Assembly: GCA_024704765.1 (NCBI GenBank)
Contig: JAKMXF010000155.1
Span: 706,098-770,097, forward strand
DNA from: Oopsacas minuta
Taxonomy: Eukaryota; Porifera; Hexactinellida; Lyssacinosida; Leucopsacidae
Length of the DNA: 64,000 bases
Direction of reading: 5' to 3'
Shown: piece by piece, positions 37,860 through 47,879 of the stretch
Layout: each line of letters opens with the position of its first letter
Position numbering within the stretch: position 1 is the first letter of the stretch
The notes under the pieces: model-generated
Told to the model about the DNA's origin: nothing
What the model saw: the letters and a program-made list of their open reading frames with translations, nothing else
Databases searched by the model: none
Made by a program: the position numbers and the translations under genes

Positions 37860-38467
37860 CTATTAGTACATCAACTTCACCAAACGAGCTAAGGAATAGC
37901 ATTAGTGTATGCATTTTTTCGAAAATCTCATAAAGCAGACATGCATCAATTTGGTTACCACAAGAGATATTTTCAGTAGCTTCCTTCTCGCACTCGTTTG
38001 GCATAGATACAGGAGGATGCTAGGAATTAATTCTGATCTGGAGAATAGTTCCGTAATGGTTAGCATTAGGATAGTTCAGGCTAATTAGATGGACCTCATC
38101 AATTACACTGTCAGCGTAAATGATGTACTCTGTAATTTCTTCAAACTCCAAAGAGTTGACCATGTATGAAACTCGCTTTCACCTAATTCAAAGGAATAAC
38201 ACTATTTGATAAATTTTCTTAATGTAGATCAGTTACCAATAGCCTTTTTGATAATGGTACAAATGATAGCCTCAGATCCTCCAGGTATTCCTCGACTGTA
38301 TTCGGGAGTTCCTTAATTGTCCCCATTGTTATACCATCCATAATCAAGAATTCTGGAGCTTTTTGGCATAATCGGCAAATGTAGTTTGTCTTATAGTTGA
38401 TGTCGAACATAACTAAGCACCTATTCCATCCATGCTGTAGTATATGAGAACTAATGGTGAGTTCCAA
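37860..38467 (-). pseudogene. Fragment of a C-x2-C / DG transposase-like protein
   Basis: From 38467 an 82-codon frame reads LTISSHILQHGWNRCLVMF, NYKTNYICRLCQKAPEFLI and MDGITMGTIKELPNTVEEYL, ending with a stop. A zinc-binding C-x2-C followed by a hydrophobic strand and D-G resembles the core of KDZ-type and similar transposases in invertebrates; this is from memory of the pattern only. Further along the strand, other frames read SVIDEVHLISLNYPNANHYG (about 38100) and HPPVSMPNECEKEATENISC (about 38010), possibly parts of the same protein. No termini found. Confidence 0.4.
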
Positions 38468-40160
38468 ACCTATCCTCTCAAATTTATTGTTTTTGCTCTA
38501 AAATAGAATAAAGAGTAACCACGTCAGCTTTCTAAAATGAATATGATATAATTGGTTATATAATTATGACTATCGACCGTAATAGATCACTTGCAATCAA
38601 TCTATATGTTTCCTTTGTTATTTTGGTATTCAATGGAATACATACGCAACCGACAAAATGAATGTATTCTAAAATACATACCTCGTGTATCCATGGAGTG
38701 TATTCCGTGACATCGTCATAAACTCGCTGTATTCAAATAAACTCCATAGCGGATGATGTGGAAATTGTTGACATTCAGCACTAAATAATTTTCTCCTTCA
38801 AACACAGAGGTGCATTTATAACTTCCTTTCCAAGTGGAATACCGACAAATCGCACCTAATGTGATTGGCCAATTGATTTGATAATTATTTCAATTTAGAT
38901 TATAGGGAAAATAATGAATCGATCACAAGTATTATCTGTTGCGTAACTAACTACTATTATAAACTACTAGTACCTGGAAGTCGCTTCCATTTCGTTAAAA
39001 CCTGAATTCAGTATAGCAGATAAGATAATATTTGCAGTTTGATGTTATATAGACTTGCTTCTGCTTAGGTCGAATTTCGTTATATAGCTGATATTCGATT
39101 TGGTTAAAACGAGAGTCCACGGTATTAGTGACCCGGCCCCCACCAAAGGTTCACCGAGCACCCGAGCATTGAGTTCGAGGGCAATTGATTACCAATCAAA
39201 TCGATGTTATAATCCTAGGGTTTCCTATGCCTCTATTGTAGGCTAACAACGCAAATAACCTCAGATCTCTCCCCACAACCAGGGCCGGATTAAGGCATAG
39301 GGCCCCGTACTTCGAGGGATAAATTTGACGATATGAATGGATTAAACCAATCCAGTATTTTTAATTTCCCTGTTTGACCATGTAAAATATATTACATGTT
39401 TTTAATCCCGAATTTCCTCGAAAACTAGGATTGCGGATGATGGTGTTATTGAGTTAATATGTAATATATTGTTTAAACCTTCGATTATTTCATCACTTTC
39501 TCTTTGGGTATATATTTAAACTCTATCATTTTTCCTCGTCCGAATTGATAGAAAAAGTGGTTTGAGATACAGACTTGAAATTAGATACGGGGGTTGGGAA
39601 TGACGTTTCTGGAAACATGTTTAAATATCTAATGACAATATTCACAACTTCTCACATAGTTCACATTTTTTTCTACTTACTTAGGGGTTAATAACACAAA
39701 AATTCAAAAGGTGTTGAAATTATACTCCTAAAGGCTATGATGGGGTAATCAAGTATGCCAATTATGATTTTAGCATCATGTGATCAATTACTTTTGTTGT
39801 TTATGTACATAAAGTAAACTAATTTCATAAAGTTCGTATACTTTTAACGGCTATAGAGGTAATCGAGTTTTCGAATGTGATGTTGTGAATGGTGCACTGT
39901 GAATACTCGATTTAACCACCCTGTTAGTCACAGTAAATCAACGCTTTTCGGTTTCTAATCGATAACAAGTCAGATGAATCAAGTAAAGTTATAAATCAGC
40001 TATTTTGAATGTCCAATATGTCTACAAAGTAATGGTATAACATTATGATAAATTATGATAATATGTCCAAAGAATATGAGAAAAGTGAGAGTGAGAAAGA
40101 TCAAGACAGGTACCGCATCATAGCCACTGTTCTTCTCCCATGTAGCTACATCTCAATAGA
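38468..40160. other. AT-rich region, nothing recognised
   Basis: No gene. The word CCAGGGCCGGATTAAGGC at 39281-39298 is the kind of sequence found at ends of dispersed repeats, but no partner end was located. Confidence 0.4.
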
Positions 40161-40240
40161 AAGGATAGAAGGCTGGAATAGAGTGGAGTGGAGAGGAGAA
40201 GAGAGGGGGAGTTGAGTGGAGTGAGGAGAGAAAGGAGGTG
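40161..40240 (+). repeat. Polypurine (G/A) tract
   Basis: About 80 bases almost entirely of G and A with scattered T (GGAGAGGAGAAGAGAGGGGG is typical). It ends a few bases before the outer edge of the large palindrome and has no counterpart on the other side. Confidence 0.75.
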
Positions 40241-40245
40241 TGATT

Positions 40246-41174
40246 CATTGATTATGTGAGCAAAGAGTGGTTTGTAAAGCTAGAGTTCATACTAAAGGGA
40301 TGATGATAGTCAAGCGCACGAATGAGCAATCCCATGTTCCTGACGAGCAGGCAGCTGGCTGGTGTGAAGCGAAGGCAGGCATGAAGAGGAAAGCATGGAA
40401 TCCCAGGACAGTACACACCACATAGTGGGCGAAAGTTTGCAGACAACATCAGAGGGTACTGCTACTAAACTACCCAAGCTTGACAGCCTGAAGGGGACGA
40501 TACAATGCCAACGAGCTAGTGCGCTTGCTGCTCCAGCATAGCCTATCACTCTAGCAGAGCTAGCCCTACCAGTAGTCTATCAGCAGCCAGCCAAGGGAGA
40601 GCAGTTCTTACTCTACGACTCTGGTGAGGATGATGTACTCAGATTTCTCATCTTCGGGACACAACGCAACCCCAGGATGCTGCGGCAAAGCAAGATCTGG
40701 CTAGCTGATAGTACCTTCAAGGCAGCGCCTTCCCTCTTCGCCCAGGTGTATGTGGTGCATGGACTCCTTGGAGGAGATGACCCTATGAAGACCGGTCATC
40801 TGTTGCCGAACCTGTTCGTGCTACTTCCCAACAAGACAGAGGACACCATATAGCCGCGACGTTCCCCATTGACCTGTGGAACTACCACTTCAGCACGCCC
40901 TTCGGACTCCCCCGTACAACCAACACCGTAGAGGCATGGTACCACAGCTTCAATGCCACTGTCGGCTGCCATCACCCCACCATATGGAAGTTCATCCTCG
41001 CCCTCAAGCGGGGCCAGGGCCTAGTGGAGATGCGGCAGACTAACTACCTTGCTGGGAAGCCACTAACCAAGCGGAGGAGGTCTCAACAGTATGAGTGAGC
41101 GATGAAGACTCTAGTTGGAGAATATTATTCACCAAATCGTACTAAGATGGAGTTCTTGCTGGATGTAGCATATC
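40246..41174 (+). repeat. 929-bp palindrome, left arm
   Basis: The arm from CATTGATTATGTGAGC to GGATGTAGCATATC is the reverse complement of 41240-42168. The sum of paired coordinates is 82414 at both the outer and inner edges, so there is no net insertion or deletion between arms. In the stretches I compared, only isolated single-base differences appear (one at about 40274, one near the inner edge). The arm is clearly richer in G and C than its flanks. Confidence 0.97.
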
Positions 41175-41191
41175 TTAACCAGTTAATCTAA
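40483..41191 (+). pseudogene. Mutator-like (MULE) transposase fragment, internally deleted
   Basis: The plus strand reads TIQCQRASALAAPA, LALPVVYQQPAKGEQFLLYD and RFLIFGTQRNPRMLRQSKIW, then LADSTFKAAPSLFAQVYVVH, which contains the first catalytic D, and LLPNLFVLLPNKTED to a stop at 40851. A different frame then reads AATFPIDLWNYHFSTPF, GLPRTTNTVEAWYHSFNATV and GCHHPTIWKFILALKRGQ, ending YLNQLI at about 41191. The order and spacing match the MULE transposase family (PF10551-like), but the piece between NKTED and DLWNY, which should hold the second D and the C/H motif, is missing. It cannot encode an active enzyme. Confidence 0.75.
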
Positions 41192-41239
41192 AGTATTATC
41201 TTTTCATCATTCACATTTGATTTTTGATAATACTGAAAT

Positions 41240-41931
41240 GATGTGCTACATCCAGCAAGAACTCCATCTTAGTACGATTTGGTGAATAATATTCTCCAAC
41301 TAGAGTCTTCATCGCTCACTCATACTGTTGAGACCTCCTCCGCTTGGTTAGTGGCTTCCCAGCAAGGTAGTTAGTCTGCCGCATCTCCACTAGGCCCTGG
41401 CCCCGCTTGAGGGCGAGGATGAACTTCCATATGGTGGGGTGATGGCAGCCGACAGTGGCATTGAAGCTGTGGTACCATGCCTCTACGGTGTTGGTTGTAC
41501 GGGGGAGTCCGAAGGGCGTGCTGAAGTGGTAGTTCCACAGGTCAATGGGGAACGTCGCGGCTATATGGTGTCCTCTGTCTTGTTGGGAAGTAGCACGAAC
41601 AGGTTCGGCAACAGATGACCGGTCTTCATAGGGTCATCTCCTCCAAGGAGTCCATGCACCACATACACCTGGGCGAAGAGGGAAGGCGCTGCCTTGAAGG
41701 TACTATCAGCTAGCCAGATCTTGCTTTGCCGCAGCATCCTGGGGTTGCGTTGTGTCCCGAAGATGAGAAATCTGAGTACATCATCCTCACCAGAGTCGTA
41801 GAGTAAGAACTGCTCTCCCTTGGCTGGCTGCTGATAGACTACTGGTAGGGCTAGCTCTGCTAGAGTGATAGGCTATGCTGGAGCAGCAAGCGCACTAGCT
41901 CGTTGGCATTGTATCGTCCCCTTCAGGCTGT
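41240..41931 (-). pseudogene. Mutator-like transposase fragment, mirror copy
   Basis: The minus-strand reading repeats the left-arm fragment, including the first-D block (LADSTFKAAP), the stop after NKTED and the same missing centre before DLWNYHF. Because both arms share the deletion junction, the inverted duplication formed after the deletion or was copied over both arms by gene conversion. Confidence 0.75.
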
Positions 41932-42168
41932 CAAGCTTGGGTAGTTTAGTAGCAGTACCCTCTGATGTTGTCTGCAAACTTTCGCCCACTATGTGGTGTG
42001 TACTGTCCTGGGATTCCATGCTTTCCTCTTCATGCCTGCCTTCGCTTCACACCAGCCAGCTGCCTGCTCGTCAGGAACATGGGATTGCTCATTCGTGCGC
42101 TTGACTATCATCATCCCTTTAGTATGAACTCTAGCTTTGCAAACCACTCTTTGCTCACATAATCAATG
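41240..42168 (-). repeat. 929-bp palindrome, right arm
   Basis: Reverse complement of the left arm, with a 65-base AT-rich spacer (41175-41239) between them. The same MULE fragment is on the minus strand here. Confidence 0.97.
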
Positions 42169-42756
42169 CGTCATATCTTCAACTCTCCTCTGTACTCCAA
42201 ATAATTATTCACTGTCGAACAGCCTGTCTCCTCCTCTTTGTGCCTTGGTCAGCTTAAACTTCGACTGATCAAGAGGTTCCGCCATTAAGGATTGTCAAAT
42301 TTAAAAATACACAAGTTATAAGTAATATTGTGAAAACGAATCTGAGTTTGAACAAGATCATTTTCCATTTATGTCCGAGGATTGCACTATCACAGGTGAT
42401 TACATCCTGTTTACTATATTCCTCTTTACCAAATATAGCCCCGAGAGTATTTACTTCGTATGTGTTTACTTACTTTAGCAATCTTTTGATTTCACATCAT
42501 TAAATGGATTCCAATGGAATGCATATCATCTAAAATTAGGATTATCTATCCTATTGAAAGACTTGTCTGTATGCAGAAATATTTATTAGACAATGGATTA
42601 ATTATGTATAATTTGATTACATTAATTCATTAATTAATATCGCACCAAATTGACCAATCAAATAAGTTGTGAATTGTTGGTATCCGTTCCAAGTGGATGT
42701 ATACACTAAAAATAGAGTAAATACACTAGCTTGAATATTTAAAGACAAATACAGTA
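42169..42756. other. Spacer, nothing recognised
   Basis: AT-rich, no gene or repeat end that I can support between the palindrome and the mariner. Confidence 0.5.
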
Positions 42757-44065
42757 TACGAAGGGCACTCGAAAAGTTTTGTCGTTTCTTATTAAACCAC
42801 AAGTATTTTCTGGTAAAATTATTTTATATATATTTAGACGCATATTATTTACCTGCACGACAAATTTCATCAGTTTATCTTTTGTACTTTTCGAATTGCT
42901 TGATTTCCTAAAGCTATGGCTTGTATGATTCCTCAACCAGAATCTGACCTCACAAAACGCGATTTTAGAGCGATGATTTTAATTTTGTTCAAACTTGAGG
43001 AGAGCCGTTTGGAAATACGCGAAACTTTGCTGAGCACTTCCGAAATATAGCTCCTTGTTGGAGAACAGTAGAGCGATGGTACTCAGAGTTTATTCATGGA
43101 AATTTTATTCTTGAAGATGGTCCCCGTCCTGGTAGGTCCAGTATTACACATACGGTCGAAAATGTAGAGCTGGTATTGGACGAAGTAACAAAAGACTCTC
43201 ATGTTACTTACGCTCAGTTAAAACATGAAACCAAATGGTCATCGGGGAGTACAAACGTCATCTTACATAAAGAGCTCGGTCTTAGAAAGTTATGTGCACG
43301 TTGGATCCCGCATTCTTTGTCGTCCGATCAGAAAAAGTGCCGAGTGGACTTTTGCAAAATTATGCTTAAAAGATTTGTTAATGAACTTCTAGAGCTGTTT
43401 CTGAAATACTCACAGGCGATGAGACATGGATATACCACTATGACCCAGAAACGAAGAGACAATCTAAGGAGTGGGTCGAAGAAGGTGGTTTACCTCCAAC
43501 AAAGGTCGGAGAATTAGATCAGTCGGAAAGCAGATGTGGGCGATTTTCTTTAGACGTAGTGAATTTGTTGAAGGAATTGCACTTGAGGATAGGAAGACAG
43601 TCACCGCTGATTGGTATACCACAATATGTCTTCTCAAAGTATTCAGTGTTATCGAAAGACAACGTGAGAAGTCAGGTGTCGAGGATTCCTGCTTCACCAC
43701 GATAATGCTTCATCATATACAGCACTAAGAACTCGTGAGTTTTTACAGAATCATAGGATCGGAACGCTACCCCACCCACCCTACAGTCCAGATCTAGCCC
43801 CTTGCGATTTTTGGTTATTCCCAAAGCTGAAAGATCAACTTCGTGGGAGGAGATTTTTCAGCAATGAAGAGTTAATCGGGGCACTTTTCTTAGCAATTGA
43901 GGAGATACCCAAAGAAGAATGGAAATGTGCTTTGATACCTGGTTTAAACGCATGAATAGGTGTATAGAGTGTTAGGGTGAGTATTTTGAAAAAATGTGAC
44001 CATATAGTATGTAATACCTATTATATAAGTATATAAACGACAAAACATTTCGAGTGCCCCTCGTA
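42757..44065 (+). mobile_element. Mariner (DD34D) element with terminal repeats and TA duplication
   Basis: The left end TACGAAGGGCACTCGAAAAG and the right end read inward TACGAGGGGCACTCGAAATG form inverted repeats of about 30 bp. TA flanks both sides (42755-42756 and 44066-44067). The length of 1309 bp is that of a complete mariner. Confidence 0.9.
42925..43999 (+). pseudogene. Mariner DD34D transposase, four frameshifts
   Basis: The start MIPQPESDLTKRDFRAMI leads to an N-terminal helix-turn-helix (FAEHFRNIAPCWRTVERWY, ILEDGPRPGRSS), then VTYAQLKHETKWSSGS and LGLRKLCARWIPHSL. The catalytic residues are all legible: TGDETWIYHYDPE (about 43415), HHDNASSYTA (about 43695) and SPDLAPCDFWLF (about 43795), with 34 residues between the second and third D as in classical mariners. 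Frameshifts lie near 43020, 43410, 43510 and 43690 and a stop interrupts the last residues (RCIEC). The damage is modest, so this is one of the younger insertions here. Confidence 0.9.
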
Positions 44066-44067
44066 TA

Positions 44068-45260
44068 TCGTATATACTATGAGTATCTTTATCTTACCTG
44101 CATGTTCTTACAAATTGAGGACATCATTTTCTGTGTATATGATGGTATCTTTGTTTGCTATGACAAGATCTTTGACACTATGTTTGTGTCCTTGCTCACA
44201 ATGCGAAATATCTGTTTTTACGGTTCGGGTGTAGAAATAATCCTTCTCCTAACTGTTCATTATATATAATAGCCTGATTCTTACTAAGTTTAAAAAGAAG
44301 ATATTGTTTATATATAGTAGATTAATCAATAGGTTACTGAGGAACGGCTAACTGATCGTTATTTTCTGCCAAAATTGGCTGTAGAGTTAACATTTCTTCG
44401 CACATATTACTACAATTGTAGCAATGCGGCTTCATTTATTTCTTATATAGGCAATTATAGCCATTCTTTTTCAAAAGAAATGGTTTAAGGTTTGGAATTC
44501 TAAACACAATTCATATGCTTGGTAATGTAAGCAAGAATTCGTAGGATAAGATAATCATTTCATCAGATTAGTTTCTATCACTTTTTTCTTGGTCAATGTT
44601 CCTTCACCTGGAAAATTAAAACATGATTTCTGAGAATATTTATAATATTATTAGAACACATTAGCTATATGATGGTATAATGTTTACATTAGCTAAATGT
44701 CATGGTATAATGAAAACTTAAAATCTACAGTGTTGCATTATTGTACAAAGTCTATCATACACGATGCAATTTTGTTGCACCGTGTATGATGGTCTTGAGG
44801 CTCATTCGCTATGTTGCATACGAAATACAGAGCATCCTGCTAATCTGTACAGCAATGTTCCAATTCTAAAATAATTCTTTCGGATTAGCGAATTTGTCCG
44901 GAATTGAAGCGATATAGTATCTAGGAGTTTATTTTTTGAATTGTGTGTTCAAATGATTACAAGGCTGCCAAGCAGCGCTCGACAAAATTGAAATTATGTG
45001 GTGGCATAAAATTCTCGTGTCTATAGCCAAACCATAGGATTTATCGGGTATGCTGTTAAGATGTGTAATAAGGTATTATAGATTTGTCCAGAGTTGAATT
45101 AAAGATATAGGTATTTTTGAATATTTTCGAGCATTTTTTAAATGTTTTACCACCTTGGGCTCTGTTCTGATTGGCGAGGTTCCGATCACCGAGGTTCACA
45201 GTAGTTTCATATAAGTATCATACCACTGAATACTTCCAAATCTGACTTGATTACCATAGA
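44068..45260. other. Spacer with a short hairpin
   Basis: No gene recognised. A 16-bp hairpin lies at 44754-44790 (separate entry). Confidence 0.45.
44754..44790. repeat. 16-bp inverted repeat, 5-base loop
   Basis: ATCATACACGATGCAA pairs with TTGCACCGTGTATGAT with one mismatch around TTTTG. Too short for a typical animal microRNA precursor; no function claimed. Confidence 0.6.
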
Positions 45261-45644
45261 TCAATCTTCCAACCGCCAAGCCTTCTGTTTATCTGCAAGA
45301 AGATGTACATATTGGTCATATATTGCAGTAGTTAGCTCTTCTTGTGAAAAGATTTCAGCGGATACTTCTTTCTTGGGATGGTCTGAAAAGGTATATTTAG
45401 TAATGTAGTATTAAATAGCTTAGCATTCCATGGAAGTGTGCCTTTGGAATACTTGACTTACTTGATGCAATTTCAAAATGCTCTTCTGATATTTTGATGT
45501 ATAATGGCAGAACATTTGTCTTAGAAATTTCAATTCTTTCAATGTTGAGGGTTGTTGGAGTAATGTCTAAATTCTCCTCAGCTATTCTTCTTTTCCTCTG
45601 AGGTGTTTAATTTTAAAAGTTGAGTTAGGGATAGTTTCGGCCAT
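45261..45644 (-). CDS. Host-like spliced gene, small unknown protein
   Basis: On the minus strand an exon 45597-45462 (RKRRIAEENLDITPTTLN, ERIEISKTNVLPLYIKIS, EEHFEIAS) ends with a GTAAGT donor. A 79-base intron ends TTTTCAG, and the exon 45382-45261 continues in phase (HPKKEVSAEIFSQEEL, TTAIYDQYVHLLADKQK, AWRLED, stop). Donor, acceptor and phase all agree. A start with a strong context (ACCATGG) at 45644 reads MAETIPNSTFKIKHL, but is one base out of frame with exon one, so either a base is missing in this sequence or the true start lies elsewhere; an acceptor-like CTCAG also sits just before 45597. About 105 residues. I do not recognise the protein. Confidence 0.55.
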
Positions 45645-46765
45645 GGTTAAACTGCTTTGCAGGATGAAACTGAGTAATTCTTATTTTATGACATTCAGAG
45701 ACTCAGATCAGAGTACCTATATTATATCAGAATACGTACAATCCCATATATTACTTTTCCTGACCTATTTTATTCTATAAAATTGCTCGTAACGATGGAT
45801 ATTACAGGCATAGAAAAAGGTTACCAAGGCTAAATAGTTCACTGCAATTATCGAGTAATTATATCCATGATTTTTCGACAGCATTACAAATATGTGGTCC
45901 ATAATAATAGGGACATATGGTGTGCCCCTTTATTACGCCCTAATTACAATACATAGGAGACAATCCATAGGCGCAACACTCACTCCCTTTATAGACTATA
46001 GATTAGCTACTAAGTACGCCATAGAAGGGTCACACAGCAATGTTCATTCTAAACTCATGTGATTCATGTCATGATTTGTTTGTACCACCTATAAAGTCAG
46101 GATTTTGGCCGCTTATTGTAGACCACCATGAGGCCGAAAATCTTGTAATGATTTTATTTGGGCTTCTGGCTTGGTTTGTGATAAGATTATGGTAACAATA
46201 AGCGACCCTGACTATATATCTTTTACCCGAAGTCAAAATGTATATGCATACATCATATTGAATCAATGTTGTTGCATTGTTCCTCTTCTGTTGTTGATAA
46301 ATTATACGACTCCCAATGATGAAAGAATTGTTCGTGTGTTTCTACCCAGATAGAAACCCACAATTACCTGTTTATTAGTTAACGGACATGCGCACTGTAC
46401 CTAATAGACATTTGCACAGTACTTTCAATGTGTGAGATAATTCCCGAATAATAATATAAATATGTCAATGAGTCAGTTAATACAAAGAAATTGTCTGAAA
46501 ATGATTTCATAATTTATTTAATACGTAATATAATATTACTTCTTCCAACTTAAGAGAAGCCTTTTTCGGGCTTTAATTGACGCAAAAGAATTTATTTCTT
46601 GCGTGAAATCCATTGTTCTGGAACAAGGGTTCTTATCCATCGGGAAATTCCCCATGGAGGGAAATGTTTAGTAAACTAAAGCATGAATGCTCTTGTGTAT
46701 TAAGGTTATCTATAGTAAAACCCTAATTTATGTCCTCGTTTCCTTCAATATCTTCGTTTAAGAAC
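45645..46765. other. Intergenic spacer between two minus-strand genes
   Basis: Probably the upstream region of the gene at 45261-45644 and the downstream region of the gene ending at 46766. No promoter element stands out. Confidence 0.4.
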
Positions 46766-47726
46766 TTATTCGTTTTCTTTGTCGTTAAAGTTAGTTTGAT
46801 CTGTGGTTAGAACATCAGTGACTTTATTGACTTCCTCTAAAATGGAAAGGCTATTTTCTCTCAGGATGTTTATTTCCTCAAGGAGATCTTCCAAATTCCT
46901 TTCTTCAGTTTCAATTGTCGCATCTCGAGCCTTAATTACTCTATCCCATCTTTTTGTACTTTGTGAGAATATACTGAAAGCTGTTTAATTGTCCAGAAAG
47001 TGTTACTGCGTTCTTACAAAATATGGATGGCACCACACAAGCTTAAGGTATGGCTGGCATCCACAAGGTGGATAAGTGCAAAAGAGAATATTCTTGCTTT
47101 AAAACTTTGAACTCTATTATACCTTATCTACATATTCCGTGCATTATTATATCCCTAACTTCTGCAATCTTTGAATGGATTTCACTTTCACGTAGTTATG
47201 AAAATATTATGGTAGCGATCTATAAACAAGTTTTTCCGAAGTCATCAATAAAAGTATAAATCGTTCATGAATATTACATTTATCCTATTCTCGATATAAA
47301 TACCTTATGCTCAATCTGTGGAACATCTGGAATCGCATCTACCAATATACAGGTATTTAGCAATATTTCATTAATCTAGCATGCACCGAAGATTGTTAGG
47401 TCTTCTTTTAATATGCATAAAGAATGGAAAACTTGACCTGTCATGTCTGGAAGAATGTATAATGGTATGGAATGCAGACCACCATTCACCATCTCCTCAA
47501 TTTCTTTCTTAGATATATAAATATATTTGATGCTCAAATATTGATTATCAAATATATTAAGGAATATCGATATCTTTTGATCTGTATTCTGAAAATTTTT
47601 TGTTCTCAGCAATGACCATCGCATCAACAATAATACTCTGCAACGTTTTTTCAAAATTGCAATTTCTTCTTCGATGTATTCAAACTTTTCTTGACCAATT
47701 TTTATTCTTGATTTCAATTTTACCAT
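46766..47726 (-). CDS. Host-like four-exon gene, coiled-coil protein of unknown function
   Basis: Four minus-strand exons join in phase. Exon 1 from 47726 (MVKLKSRIKIGQEKFEYI... KKEIEEMVNGGLHSIPLYIL, KEDLTIF) to a GTGCAT donor after 47387; exon 2 47338-47304 (AIPDVPQIEHK, donor GTATTT); exon 3 47219-47132 (IATIIFS, a TAA, then LRESEIHSKIAEVRDIIM, donor GTAGAT); exon 4 46980-46766 (FSIFSQSTKRWDRVIKARD, TIETEERNLEDLLEEINIL, LTTDQTNFNDKENE, stop). All three introns have GT-AG ends. The last exon has clear heptad character, hence a coiled coil. In exon 1 another frame (TLQSIIVDAMVIAENKK) looks more protein-like after a six-A run, so a base may be missing there. With the TAA in exon 3 this may be a pseudogene or contain sequence errors. 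About 225 residues; no family recognised. Confidence 0.5.
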
Positions 47727-47879
47727 TCATTTCTTACCTACACGTCCAGATTTTTCGAAAACAATTTTCAAATTTCTTTGACTTCAAGGAAAATATTTAT
47801 TTAAATATTGTACCATAATGTTTTCAAACCAAAAAAACAATCTAACAGTACATTATTCAATCCCATATAACAACAATAC

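Noticed and set aside
39281-39320. CCAGGGCCGGATTAAGGC as a transposon terminus
   Set aside because: No matching inverted end or target duplication found in the window.
40252-40549. Open frames antisense to the MULE fragment in the palindrome, repeated at 41865-42162
   Set aside because: They are duplicated only because the arms are mirror images, and run opposite to the transposase reading.
44754-44790. MicroRNA precursor
   Set aside because: The stem is only 16 bp; typical animal precursors have longer stems, and nothing else supports transcription.
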